64,000 nucleotides of DNA from Burkholderia sp. OK233 (GCF_900230185.1 NZ_OCSR01000001.1:5022001-5086000); one strand, 5' to 3'; numbered from the stretch's first letter, positions 9,298 through 17,593 are shown. Notes: generated from the letters alone by a model not told the origin. Program-made: numbers and translations.

Positions 9298-9640
9298 GTT
9301 GAGGCATAAGCACCTCATACAGCGGACAAACTCCGCTCCGTTGAATCGTCTGGAGCAATTTGAGTAGCGTTGCGAAATCGATACGTTCGCAACGTTGGAC
9401 TACGGGAAGCAGTACGAGATGGACATCGTTCCGAGACATTCCCTGTGCGACATCGCTGGTCAAAAGCCCGACGATTGCGCCACCTTCGTCATTGAGCGCT
9501 GCAGCCACTCCATACACAAATGGCTCGCCACGGTCGACAGCGTTGAAAACTTCCTGCCGCATCTGTTCGACAAATGCCGCGTGAGATGTGACAACCGCCG
9601 TTAGCCGTTGACGAAGTTGCTGCTCCTCACCTGCTGTCAT
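9188..9640 (-). CDS. Hypothetical protein with chimeric C-terminus
   Basis: A 150-codon frame starting at an ATG at 9640, with AAAGG 7 nt upstream (CAAAGGCTATGAC-ATG). The first 110 or so residues look like a genuine soluble, largely helical protein (LRQRLTAVVTSHAAFVEQMR, IVGLLTSDVAQGMSRNDVHL), but I do not recognise the family. After residue 112 the frame overlaps nitrate reductase sequence out of register and becomes Arg/Ser-rich (SRSARRPARSTHTICSSSID). The native C-terminus was therefore lost at the junction near 9300. It may be a truncated gene rather than a functional one. Confidence 0.45.
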   Translation of the reverse strand: MTAGEEQQLRQRLTAVVTSHAAFVEQMRQEVFNAVDRGEPFVYGVAAALNDEGGAIVGLLTSDVAQGMSRNDVHLVLLPVVQRCERIDFATLLKLLQTIQRSGVCPLYEVLMPQLTRRTVLTSRSARRPARSTHTICSSSIDSSRGPSGW

Positions 9641-9798
9641 GTCATAGCCTTTGGCAATCTGACGTTGATTCCCGGATACGTCGAAATTTCTGAAGGCACC
9701 GCTCTTGCGTAATCGCGCTACTTGATGCCGGTAACTTTCACTGCATCATCGTTGGTGCCAAACGCAAGCTACCCGTACGTCTATCCTGAAGCGCGCTC

Positions 9799-10305
9799 GT
9801 TTACACCGCGCCGCCGGGAGACCATGACTTCGGTAACTGGTCGAACGACTGCATGATTGTCTCAAGCTGTGCCTGCCGGAGGGAGATAAGCTGCGGGAGC
9901 GCACAACCAAGGCGAAGCTGTCGGGCAAATCGATGATGGCTTCGCGCCATGGCGTCAGGGCGCGCACGGTGCGTCAACACCTGTGGATGCAGCGCGCGGA
10001 CTTGCGCGCCAGCAAATGCCCGTGCATAGCGGCGACGTGCCTGGTCGCGCGCGAATTCGATGCGCCTGCGGGCGTCAAGCCGATCGAATGGCGCCTGTTG
10101 ACCAACCGCACCGCCAGCACGCTAGAGGAGGCACTCGAGCGGATCGAATGGTATCGGGCGCGCTGGGAAGTGAAAATCCTGTTCAACATCCTGAAGAACG
10201 CGTGCCGTGTCGAAGCGCTTCAGTTGGGCACGATCGAACGGCTTGAACGCGCGTTGGCACTGTTTCTGGTGGTCGCTGAGAATTGCCTTCGCAGCACAGT
10301 TTCGT
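9799..10305 (+). pseudogene. IS4-family (IS50/Tn5 group) transposase remnant
   Basis: The plus frame from about 9933 reads TVRQHLWMQRADLRASKCPC, then AAPAGVKPIEWRLLTNR-type text (DAPAGVKPIEWRLLTNRTAS), ERIEWYRARWEVKILFNILK and NACRVEALQLGTIERLERAL. The 'IEWRLLTN...WYxxRWxVExxFxxLKxxCxVExLQL' block is the conserved YREK region of IS4 transposases, carrying the third catalytic Glu region. At about 10285 the expected 'VVAWRIA' is disrupted by a frameshift. The N-terminal DD part is missing or scrambled before 9930. It is a decayed element lying between the broken nitrate reductase and the quorum-sensing locus. Confidence 0.75.
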
Positions 10306-10432
10306 CGATCCATAGGGGCGGCGGCCGAACTGCAGGCAGATGCGTCGGTGACAGGGCACACGGGGGAAAAACGACTGGCTCACTATGGGTCTGTTGTCCG
10401 CTACGGGCAGCAGCCAACCTTAAGGAGCCGAA

Positions 10433-11722
10433 ATGAAACCCGCTTTTGACCGCTTGAAAAAAACCCAACCCTCACCATCGCTTCCTGCCTTTGTGGCGTC
10501 GCGCATCGAACAATATTACCGGGACCGGGTAACGGATACGTGGGGAGGCGGGCACATCATGCGCGGTCGCATCCCGGGAGCGGATGCACTGCATCTGTCG
10601 AGCAACGACTATCTCGCGATCGCTCGCCATCCCGACATCATCCGCAGTATGGGCCGAACCTTGCGTTCCGACGGTAACGGGCTGTTGATGTCAGGCATCT
10701 TCCTGCACGGTGATTGCCCGCAGTTGAGGTTCGAGAACCGGCTGTCGACATTCATGGGCGCAGAGGCAGGGGTGCTGTGTCAATCCGGCTATACGGCGAA
10801 CATCGGGCTGATCCAGTCGATCGCTTCGGCACGAACGCCCGTCTACGTGGACATGATGGCGCACATGTCGTTGTGGGAAGGTATCCGCTGTGCAGGCGCG
10901 GTACCGGTACCGTTCAGACACAACGACGCGGCGCATCTCGAGCAGCAGATCGTGCGGTATGGGCAAGGGCTCGTTCTGGTCGACTCGATTTACAGCACGA
11001 ACGGTAGCGTATGCCCGCTCGTCGTGTTCGCAGATGTATGCGACAGGTATGAGTGCGTGTTCGTGGTCGACGAGTCGCATTCGCTCGGCACGCATGGTCC
11101 GCGTGGAGCGGGACTTGTTGTCGAGCTTGGACTTGAGTCTCGTGTCGCATTCCGCACAGCAAGCCTTGCTAAGGCTTTTGTCGGTCGGGCCGGCTTCATC
11201 ACCTGTCCAGCCGGTTTCCAGGAGTATTTCAAGTTCGAGTCGAATCCTGCGATCTTCAGTTCGACGCTGTTGCCACATGAGATCAGTGGGCTGGACGCGG
11301 CGCTGTCGGTGATCGAAGGTGCCGGCCGACGGCGCACGAGACTTGCGTCGAATGCCGCCTGGCTGGGGGAGCGATTGAGGGAGCTTGGGTATAACCTGAA
11401 TGCCGGTGAAAGCCAGATCATCGCGCTCGAAGCGGGTACGGAACAGCGCACAATCGTGTTACGCGATGCATTAGAGTCACGGGGCATTTTCGGCTCCGTG
11501 TTTTGTGCACCGGCGACGGCTCGCAATCGTGCGCTGATCCGGTTGTCGATCCACGCTGCGTTGACCGACGCTCAGATCGAAAGGATTGTGAGCGTCTGTC
11601 GTGACATTCGCGGCGAGGTTGAGCTTGACAGATGGCCCTCCACCCGGCGCCTCGCGGACCGGCTGTCGTCCCGCAAACACAGCCACGAGCAAGGTACGGC
11701 AGACAGTGCGTTAGCGGTCTGA
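10433..11722 (+). CDS. lqsA: Alpha-hydroxyketone autoinducer synthase (CqsA/LqsA family)
   Basis: 429-aa PLP-dependent alpha-oxoamine synthase, a fold-type I aminotransferase. In the characterised CqsA/LqsA enzymes this family condenses an acyl-CoA with an amino acid or SAM-derived donor to make an aminoketone or hydroxyketone signal of the CAI-1/LAI-1 type. Visible features are the N-terminal LHLSSNDYLAIARHPDIIRS motif, the glycine-rich STNGSVCPL turn, PLP-contacting Asp213 and His216 in VVDESHSLGTHGPRGAG, and the Schiff-base Lys247 in TASLAKAFVGRAGF. 'SLAKAFxxRAG' separates this branch from AONS/KBL enzymes. AAGGAGCCGAA precedes the ATG. The gene converges on lqsR and lqsS, the order expected of a signal synthase with its own detector. 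The C-terminal 25 residues (SSRKHSHEQGTADSALAV) extend beyond the usual length. Confidence 0.88.
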   Translation: MKPAFDRLKKTQPSPSLPAFVASRIEQYYRDRVTDTWGGGHIMRGRIPGADALHLSSNDYLAIARHPDIIRSMGRTLRSDGNGLLMSGIFLHGDCPQLRFENRLSTFMGAEAGVLCQSGYTANIGLIQSIASARTPVYVDMMAHMSLWEGIRCAGAVPVPFRHNDAAHLEQQIVRYGQGLVLVDSIYSTNGSVCPLVVFADVCDRYECVFVVDESHSLGTHGPRGAGLVVELGLESRVAFRTASLAKAFVGRAGFITCPAGFQEYFKFESNPAIFSSTLLPHEISGLDAALSVIEGAGRRRTRLASNAAWLGERLRELGYNLNAGESQIIALEAGTEQRTIVLRDALESRGIFGSVFCAPATARNRALIRLSIHAALTDAQIERIVSVCRDIRGEVELDRWPSTRRLADRLSSRKHSHEQGTADSALAV

Positions 11723-11734
11723 TAGCGGCATGGC

Positions 11735-11760
11735 ATGGGGTTCATATGAGTGAACTCCAT
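11735..11760. terminator. Hairpin between convergent lqsA and lqsR
   Basis: ATGGGGTTCA at 11735-11744 and TGAACTCCAT at 11751-11760 pair at 9 of 10 positions around a 6-nt loop (TATGAG). It lies between the stop of lqsA (11722) and the 3' end of lqsR, and includes the lqsR stop codon at 11742-11744. It has no T-run on either strand, so it could act as a weak bidirectional terminator or mRNA-end stabiliser. This is an inference from structure. Confidence 0.4.
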
Positions 11761-12773
11761 GTCTTCTGTATTTCGCGGTCCAGCCACTCAAGGTAACGGT
11801 CGTAACTCAGCACCTGGCTCAGATCAAACGCGGGCGGGTTCGGAATCACGGTATAAACGTAAGTCTGTTGCCCTGCAAACTGGGTTGCCGGGTGCATACA
11901 GCTCTCCCACGCGATGCCGTCCGCAGGGAAGTATCCGCTGGTTTGCCAGAAGTACGGCAAACTCCCGCCGCTGTCCAGGGCGTCGAAAAAGCCCGCTGGT
12001 GCGCCTTGTACGCTGGCTATCTCACGCACACCCTGCAGCGTTTCGTTCGTGTGGACAATCAGCAGATAGGACTTGCCGGTACCGTCGAGCATGAGTAGCC
12101 CGTTTGGCGAGTATGAAAGGTAATGTTCAACAATACCGAGCGAATCAAAGAGTTCCCTTACCCGCGCGACCAGCGCTTCGTCACGCAAAAACGTATATTC
12201 CGATGTCACCAGCGTGTCGAGGATGGACTGACACCTGTTATCGAAGTAGGCATGCTGCATATCGCGCACCGCGCGATTCAAGGCGCTGATCGCCGATGCG
12301 TCCTGCTTGCGAATGAAGCGATGAATGATGCCTTCGTTGAAGCTCTCCACCGCGATGTGCTCGTTCGCCTTCCCGGTCAGCATGATCTTGCGTACAGCAG
12401 GGTCAGTAATGCGACGGCAGAATTCAAGACCGTTCAGCCCTGGCATGTCGTAATCCACGACGACAACCGATGTTGCCTGAAACCGGTCGTTGTCGAACAC
12501 CTGATTGCGGACGGTGTCGACGCTCATTGCGATGACCTGCTGAGCCTCGTCCTCATCGGTTCGGTCCCGGTACGGAGTGAAGATCTGTTCCTCAGGTGCA
12601 CCGGGACGATGGCGTTCATTCACGAACCGCAGGGCTTCCCTTGACGAACTGAAGAGCCGGAAGGCAAGGTTCGGTTCGAGTTGCAGGCACAGATTCGACA
12701 GGAACGCCGCGCTGTCGTCGACAAACGTGACCGTTGTCGGAAAATAGAATGGTTTGATCGTATCCATCGTCAT
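11742..12773 (-). CDS. lqsR: LqsR-like response regulator
   Basis: 343-aa protein with an atypical receiver domain and no recognisable DNA-binding output, the layout and length known for Legionella LqsR. The receiver includes the acidic pair in TFVDDSAAFLSNL (residues 19-20), the probable phospho-acceptor Asp107 in VVVVDYDMPGLNG, Thr/Lys-type switch residues in MLTGKANEHIAV and FIRKQD. An insert of roughly 45 residues (about 55-100) splits the receiver. The C-terminal 180 residues are a conserved, uncharacterised domain (GYFPADGIAWESCMHPATQF). Its ATG overlaps the stop of the sensor kinase gene by 4 nt (ATGA), so the two are translationally coupled. It is the likely phospho-acceptor partner of LqsS. 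Confidence 0.85.
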   Translation of the reverse strand: MTMDTIKPFYFPTTVTFVDDSAAFLSNLCLQLEPNLAFRLFSSSREALRFVNERHRPGAPEEQIFTPYRDRTDEDEAQQVIAMSVDTVRNQVFDNDRFQATSVVVVDYDMPGLNGLEFCRRITDPAVRKIMLTGKANEHIAVESFNEGIIHRFIRKQDASAISALNRAVRDMQHAYFDNRCQSILDTLVTSEYTFLRDEALVARVRELFDSLGIVEHYLSYSPNGLLMLDGTGKSYLLIVHTNETLQGVREIASVQGAPAGFFDALDSGGSLPYFWQTSGYFPADGIAWESCMHPATQFAGQQTYVYTVIPNPPAFDLSQVLSYDRYLEWLDREIQKTWSSLI

Positions 12774-14113
12774 GGCCTGGGAAAGGTCAACACAAATTCG
12801 GTATACATGAACTCGATAGACGTACAGTCGATGGAGCCGCCCATCACACGCATGACGTCACGACAGAATGCGAGTCCGATGCCGGTGCCGACGGAGGCAT
12901 CATCCGTTTCAGCTGATGACGTATAGAAACGCGTGAAGATGTGGGGAAGTACATGGGACGCGATGCCGACGCCGGTATCGCGAAAGAGAAGTTGGTTCGC
13001 GCGTGGTCCAGACGCAAGCCGGATCGAGATCAGAGCGCTGTCGACATCTGTCATCCCGCGGAACGCATTCTTGAGCAGATTGAAGAGCACATGGACCACC
13101 AGCATGTCCGAGCCTTCGAAGGTGAAGTCATTGATGAGATCCGTGAGCACCCGTTGTTGCTCCCCTCCGCGAAATGGATAGCGGTCTAGCGCGGTCTCCA
13201 CACATTGCCTGATCGAGCAATGTGCAATCTTTTGGGAATGCCCGCCGGTGAACCGAGCGTTCGCGAGCAGCATGTCGATAATGGTATTGGAATGAACAGC
13301 CTCCTGTTCAATGCGGGAGAGTACTCCGTCCATGGAATGAAGGTGGGCGACGCGGATCTTGGGAACACGTAGCCCGCCGTCTTGAGCGATGCCGTACGTT
13401 TCGAGCAGCAAAGGCAGGTAGCTTCCAAGGCCCGCCGCGCCGGCGCGGATTGCGAGCAGCGGCGTGCGCAGTTCGTGGGCAATGCTACCGGCAGTTGCCA
13501 GCATTGCCCGCTCCTGCTCGACCCGGATACGCTCCGTGTCATAGTTGGCGACGACACCGATCGCTATGGCAAACGAAAAAATCGCCAGATGGACAAGATA
13601 CGTCGAATTCGTGCTGACAACGTCGGTTGTTGCCCAATAGGCAAGATACGCGAGAGCAATGCCGATGAGAAAATTGAGCATCAGCATGAGCCAGTCGAGC
13701 AGCAACACCATGACAAAAGCAGCAATCAGCGCGCTTTCGATCCAGATGTTTGAGCCATTGTTTTTCAACAGCATGAACGTGAAAAAGAACGGCAACGAGT
13801 AAAAGATTGTCGCGTACCAGTAGTACGGCAAGAGTTTTTTCGCCCACGACGGCCAGCGGCCGGAAAACAGGATGGGAATAAACAGCGCGGAGCCGAGCAG
13901 CCGTAGTGGCAGGTTCTCGTAAGGCTGGGGAAAGAGATCGTTCCAGACATAGTAATAGAGCGGGAAGCCGACGATCGCAATGATCGAGAAGGGGCGCATC
14001 CGGCGGCTCACGTATTGCAGGTTTCGCAACGCAGGAGCAAACAGCTGGGCAAGGAATAGGCGGATCGGCACCAACGTGCGGGCGCCCCGTGGAGGTATTC
14101 TCGTTGCGTCCAT
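12770..14113 (-). CDS. lqsS: CqsS/LqsS-like membrane sensor histidine kinase
   Basis: 447-aa inner-membrane kinase. About six membrane helices occupy residues 42-190 (for example IIAIVGFPLYYYVWNDLFPQ, then PYENLPLRLLGSALFIPILF). 'FPxYYxVWxxLFPQPYENLxLRLL' is the hallmark of the CqsS/LqsS sensory domain that detects alpha-hydroxyketones. A HisKA domain follows with His213 in IAHELRTPLLAI, then an HATPase domain with the N box HVLFNLLKNAFRGM, FRDTGVGIASH and GTGIGLAFCRDVM. There is no fused receiver, unlike Vibrio CqsS, and the separate LqsR follows at once. The ATG at 14113 is chosen (GGAAA upstream); the longer frame would need a TTG start. Together with lqsA this makes a complete signal-sensor circuit. 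Confidence 0.9.
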   Translation of the reverse strand: MDATRIPPRGARTLVPIRLFLAQLFAPALRNLQYVSRRMRPFSIIAIVGFPLYYYVWNDLFPQPYENLPLRLLGSALFIPILFSGRWPSWAKKLLPYYWYATIFYSLPFFFTFMLLKNNGSNIWIESALIAAFVMVLLLDWLMLMLNFLIGIALAYLAYWATTDVVSTNSTYLVHLAIFSFAIAIGVVANYDTERIRVEQERAMLATAGSIAHELRTPLLAIRAGAAGLGSYLPLLLETYGIAQDGGLRVPKIRVAHLHSMDGVLSRIEQEAVHSNTIIDMLLANARFTGGHSQKIAHCSIRQCVETALDRYPFRGGEQQRVLTDLINDFTFEGSDMLVVHVLFNLLKNAFRGMTDVDSALISIRLASGPRANQLLFRDTGVGIASHVLPHIFTRFYTSSAETDDASVGTGIGLAFCRDVMRVMGGSIDCTSIEFMYTEFVLTFPRP

Positions 14114-14299
14114 TATTTCCAGAATGAAGGATTCACCGGGTTTCTCAGGCAAGGTTCCGGCGTTGAAACTGTTGATGCTTCACGCGGCATCATCTGGATT
14201 ATGTGGCGCGCGCATTTGCGCACCCCAATTTACCAAACTGTCGAAGTTATTTGCCACGGCCCCGGCACAAATCTTGACCCAAGGTGACGGCGATGTCAC

Positions 14300-14314
14300 G
14301 GCAAATAATTTGCC
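14300..14314. promoter_or_regulatory. 15-bp palindrome upstream of lqsS
   Basis: GGCAAAT-A-ATTTGCC is a perfect palindrome with a single central base, 187 bp upstream of the lqsS start. A matching half-site TTATTTGCC lies at 14247-14255, inverted relative to GGCAAATAA at 14300-14308. This is typical of a dimeric regulator site with an upstream half-site. No cognate regulator can be named from sequence. Confidence 0.45.
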
Positions 14315-14663
14315 AACTGTTACCCGCGTACCTGGCCTTGCAACCAGGGAAGAATGAGCTGGTACGTATGCGTATTGAATCAAGTGGCAGTTCGTTTTCG
14401 AGGCTGGAACCAGCCGATATTTCCACCGATGCGTGACGCGGTTCATCCATCCCGGTACGGTTGGTTCCGGGATGGCCCATGCGCCCAACTGGCGGCTGAT
14501 GAGCAGGCGCAACTTTTTGTGCAAATCAACGTGTGTATGGCGGACCCGCCAGATTTGCGACCACAATAACTGGCCAATGCTCGCGAGCATGCAGGCTAAA
14601 CCGAATTGTCGAGCTTCATCCATTCCCGTGCCTTTTGCGTTTCCGGATAGTCTATTCGGCTTG

Positions 14664-14680
14664 TTATGCGATTTGCATAA
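14664..14680. promoter_or_regulatory. Inverted repeat upstream of the deiminase gene
   Basis: TTATGC at 14664-14669 and GCATAA at 14675-14680, spaced by 5 nt, form a 17-bp operator-like dyad about 200 bp upstream of the deiminase start. The surrounding DNA (14640-14800) is unusually AT-rich for this window, as expected for a promoter. Which protein binds is unknown. Confidence 0.4.
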
Positions 14681-14878
14681 AACCGTTTTGAACGCCTCAT
14701 CTGAACGACGCGTTGGTTAACGGCATCGGGGCATTAATCTTTACCCAAATGGAAAAAATATAAAAATATCCAATAGGGATAACCCACCCGCTTTCCAAGG
14801 ACTATATTCCTGTCACCAGGCAATCACGATTTGATCGACACCGGCACTGTTTTTCCACTCACCAATGCGGAGATGGAC

Positions 14879-16258
14879 ATGTCAGACCACCAGTTGTTGA
14901 ATCGCCCCAGCCCGAAACAGCTCGCCGCTTACTTCCGCGCCAGCACCGGTTGCGACCAGCCGCCCCCCAGCAAGATTTATTACGACAACACACCGTCGCC
15001 GGTGACCGCTGTGCCCGAATTTGCAGACATGGGCGCCGTCCTGATTTCTTATCCTGGCACCGTGCCGCCCGCACCCGGACACAGCCAGGAGCCACCCAGC
15101 GGTCCACGCTCCTTTGGCATTCCGAACGAGTTGATCGTCCGCATGCAGCAGAACGACACCGCCAGGCCGGTCCACATCTTCGTCATGTGCGTCGACCCCA
15201 ACGAGCGCGATCACATCGTACGCGATCTGCAGCAGACGGCCGATCAGCTGTCGCTCCAGTTCGCCCCCGATCATCTGCATCTGATCGGCTGGGACACGGA
15301 CACCTTCTGGACTCGCGACTACGGTCCGTGGTGGGTGCTCAATCCCAAGACCGACACTTACGCCATCGCCAAGCATACCTATACGACGTTGGGCGGCGGC
15401 GCCGTCGGCCTGGTCGAGGGTGCCGAGAATGTCAATCCAATGGAGGGGCTCGGCATCTTCCGCCCCAACGACGACTACAGCGCGGTCAAACTGTCGGACT
15501 TCCTCAACGGCCCTATCCGCAAATGGAATCAGGCTAAATGGCCGGGCGACAAAAAGCTGCCGCAGATCGCGGTGCACGACTGGTATTACCTCGGATTGCT
15601 CGACGTGGGCGGCAACTACATGGTTAACGGCAAAGGCGTGCTGGCCTCGTCTTACCTGGCCGCCACCCAGAACGAACTGCCGGGCGGTAAGGACGGCAAG
15701 TGCGAAGATGTGGTGGCGCAGCGCATGGAATACATGTTGAGCCAACTGAACCGGTTCATGGGTATCAACACCTACCACGTGCTGAGCGACCCGACCGGCA
15801 CGTACATCGGGCATATCGACTGTTGGGGCAAGTTTTTGGCAGAAGACAAGGTGTTGATCGCGTCCTCGCAGGACGAGAAAACCAATCAGGCTTTCAACAC
15901 CATCGCCTCCTCGTTCGCCAGGGAAGGGTTCAAGGTCTATCGCGTCATGTGCCAGGACAGCTACGTTGCCAGCGCGGACACACCGGCCACCAGCGCGGCT
16001 TACACCAACAGTCTGATATTGAACCAGCACGTCTACGTGCCGCTTTCAGGCAAAGGCTACGAACAGTACGACCGCGCCGCGCTCAGTGTCTACAAGGAGG
16101 CGCTGCCCGACTACACCATCGTCGGCATCGACGGCAAACCGGAGTTCCCGTGGCTGGGCACCGACGCCATGCACTGCCGCACACGCGCCATCCCGCGCAA
16201 GGTGATCGACGACTGGCAGGCCGCGCTGCACGGCGCACCGCGCTGGGCCCAGTCCTGA
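14879..16258 (+). CDS. Peptidylarginine/agmatine deiminase family protein
   Basis: 459-aa member of the PAD_porph family (guanidino-group-modifying superfamily). These enzymes convert a guanidine to a ureido group with release of ammonia, on agmatine or on C-terminal peptidyl-arginine. Conserved active-site segments are present: WTRDYGPWWV (about 144-153), the DVGGNYMVNGKG loop (about 242), GHIDCWGKFL with the catalytic His (about 310) and the nucleophile Cys433 in DAMHCRTRAIP. No signal peptide is visible, unlike the secreted Porphyromonas enzyme, so it probably acts in the cytoplasm. The start at 14879 is preferred because GGAG lies 7 nt upstream. It is first of three same-strand genes, with a PsiD-like decarboxylase and a dipeptidase. 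It is longer than AguA (about 370 aa). Confidence 0.87.
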   Translation: MSDHQLLNRPSPKQLAAYFRASTGCDQPPPSKIYYDNTPSPVTAVPEFADMGAVLISYPGTVPPAPGHSQEPPSGPRSFGIPNELIVRMQQNDTARPVHIFVMCVDPNERDHIVRDLQQTADQLSLQFAPDHLHLIGWDTDTFWTRDYGPWWVLNPKTDTYAIAKHTYTTLGGGAVGLVEGAENVNPMEGLGIFRPNDDYSAVKLSDFLNGPIRKWNQAKWPGDKKLPQIAVHDWYYLGLLDVGGNYMVNGKGVLASSYLAATQNELPGGKDGKCEDVVAQRMEYMLSQLNRFMGINTYHVLSDPTGTYIGHIDCWGKFLAEDKVLIASSQDEKTNQAFNTIASSFAREGFKVYRVMCQDSYVASADTPATSAAYTNSLILNQHVYVPLSGKGYEQYDRAALSVYKEALPDYTIVGIDGKPEFPWLGTDAMHCRTRAIPRKVIDDWQAALHGAPRWAQS

Positions 16259-16296
16259 CAGCCTCCCCGTCTTCCGCGCGCACAGGAGAATTCGCC

Positions 16297-17550
16297 ATGA
16301 CCGCAACAACGTCATACCGGGTGGCCGACTGGCTACCCTCGGACCAGACCTTCCTCAACAATTGGCTAGCCCGATTGATCTCCGAGGTGGAGGGCGCACC
16401 GCAGCCGCTGCATCCGGTGGTCGACGCGCTGCGCCAGTTAATCGAAACCGATCCGACCGTCTACATGCTGTTCAATCAGATGTTCGAGCAGGTGCCACAC
16501 AAACCGCCCTACAACAAGGATCCGACCGGCAAGCCACAGGTACGCGATTACCGCGTGATGCTGCAGCTGGTCAACGCCATCATGACGCGCGCGCCGGAAT
16601 TCAATGAGACCGGCCTGGTCGGCTTTCCTATCAACGCCATCTTCGATTGGTCGATGGCCACGCCGGGCGGCTTTGCTGGCTTTCTGAATGCCGACGTCAA
16701 CCGCGCGCTGAAGAACGTGCTCAACGAATGGGGGCGCTACCTGGCCTCGCCCGATTCCGTCTATGTGCTGAACACCGATCCGCGCACCGGCTGGCTCGGC
16801 GCAGACGCCATGAAGGCAATGCCGCATTTCGTCGAACAGTTCCAGTGCAACCCCGAGCTGCCGCACTATGGCTTCACTTCGTGGGACGACTTCTTCACGC
16901 GCCAGTTCCGCGACGGCCAGCGCCCGGTTGCCGCGCCACAAGACGACGACGTGATCGTCAACGCTTGCGAATCGGCGCCATACAAGATCGCGCGGCAGGT
17001 TAAACAGCGCGACAACTTCTGGATCAAGGCGCAGCGGTATTCGCTCTCGCACATGCTGGACAACGACAGCCTTATGCCAGCGTTCGACGGCGGCACGGTC
17101 TACCAGGCTTTCCTGAGCGCGAAAAGCTATCATCGCTGGCACAGTCCGGTCAGCGGCCGGGTCGTCAAGGCCCGCGTAGTGGACGGCACTTATTATTCGG
17201 AGACCATGTACGAGGGTTTCGACCCGGCGGGACCGAACGATTCGCAGGGCTACATCACGGAAGTGGCAACGCGCGCGCTGATTTTTATCCAGGCCGACAA
17301 CCCGGCCATCGGACTGATGTGCTTCATGGCGGTCGGTATGGCCGAGGTCTCCACCTGCCAGATCGCGGTGTACGAAGGCCAGCAGATCCACAAGGGTCAG
17401 CAACTAGGCATGTTCCACTTCGGCGGCTCGACGCACTGCCTGGTTTTCCGCCCCGAAGTGCAACTCGACTTCGACATGCACGGCCAGACGCCAGGATTGA
17501 ACTCGAATAACATTCCGATCAACTCGCGCATCGCCACGGTCCGGAAATAA
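16297..17550 (+). CDS. PsiD-like pyruvoyl-dependent decarboxylase (phosphatidylserine decarboxylase family)
   Basis: 417-aa soluble protein with an N-terminal PSDC-type domain (about 1-170) followed by a phosphatidylserine-decarboxylase catalytic domain. The predicted self-cleavage site is GMFHFGGSTHCLVF, with Ser378 becoming the pyruvoyl group. It is not the membrane PSD of lipid synthesis, which lacks the N-terminal domain. From memory it resembles the fungal L-tryptophan decarboxylase PsiD along most of its length: YGFTSWDDFFTRQFRDGQRP, NACESAPYKIA, AFLSAKSYHRWHSPVSGRVV, GMAEVSTCQIAVYEGQQIHK. The likely reaction is therefore decarboxylation of a free amino acid to an amine without PLP. CAGGAG sits before the ATG at 16297, 38 nt after the deiminase. 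The substrate is unproven. Confidence 0.85.
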   Translation: MTATTSYRVADWLPSDQTFLNNWLARLISEVEGAPQPLHPVVDALRQLIETDPTVYMLFNQMFEQVPHKPPYNKDPTGKPQVRDYRVMLQLVNAIMTRAPEFNETGLVGFPINAIFDWSMATPGGFAGFLNADVNRALKNVLNEWGRYLASPDSVYVLNTDPRTGWLGADAMKAMPHFVEQFQCNPELPHYGFTSWDDFFTRQFRDGQRPVAAPQDDDVIVNACESAPYKIARQVKQRDNFWIKAQRYSLSHMLDNDSLMPAFDGGTVYQAFLSAKSYHRWHSPVSGRVVKARVVDGTYYSETMYEGFDPAGPNDSQGYITEVATRALIFIQADNPAIGLMCFMAVGMAEVSTCQIAVYEGQQIHKGQQLGMFHFGGSTHCLVFRPEVQLDFDMHGQTPGLNSNNIPINSRIATVRK

Positions 17551-17562
17551 TTCGGGCGCAAG

Positions 17563-17593
17563 GAATCGCGGCGGCCGCCGCGATTCTTTTTTT
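17563..17593 (+). terminator. Strong intrinsic terminator after the PsiD-like gene
   Basis: GAATCGCGGCGG at 17563-17574 and CCGCCGCGATTC at 17575-17586 form a perfect 12-bp inverted repeat followed by seven T. This is a textbook rho-independent terminator, 13 nt past the stop codon at 17550. It separates the decarboxylase from the dipeptidase gene, whose Shine-Dalgarno (CGGAGGAA) starts only 5 nt after the T-run. Confidence 0.85.

Larger units (their letters stand above)
14114..14878. other. Divergent intergenic region between lqsS and the deiminase operon
   Basis: 765 bp with no convincing gene. A 147-codon minus frame (14180-14623) has poor codon character and spans the palindromes, so I reject it. 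The right part contains an AT-rich tract (ATGGAAAAAATATAAAAATAT near 14750, shown in part) that probably forms the promoter of the deiminase gene. The region holds the two dyads listed separately and could be the control hub for both transcription units. Confidence 0.5.

Noticed and set aside
7410..9302. 630-codon open frame on the plus strand across the nitrate reductase gene
   Set aside because: It is antisense to a clear NasA sequence, has His/Arg-rich composition typical of high-GC shadow frames and no motif.
11735..11760. Hairpin as a strong bidirectional terminator
   Set aside because: It has no T-run on either strand and includes the lqsR stop codon, so I kept it only as a low-confidence hairpin.
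14180..14623. 147-codon minus frame upstream of lqsS
   Set aside because: No ribosome site or known motif, odd composition (Trp/Arg/His-rich), and it spans the palindromes of a control region.
15700..16296. N-terminal extension of the PsiD-like gene's open frame
   Set aside because: It overlaps the deiminase gene out of frame and is Arg/Gln/His-rich. The family-like N-terminus begins at 16297 after a good ribosome site.
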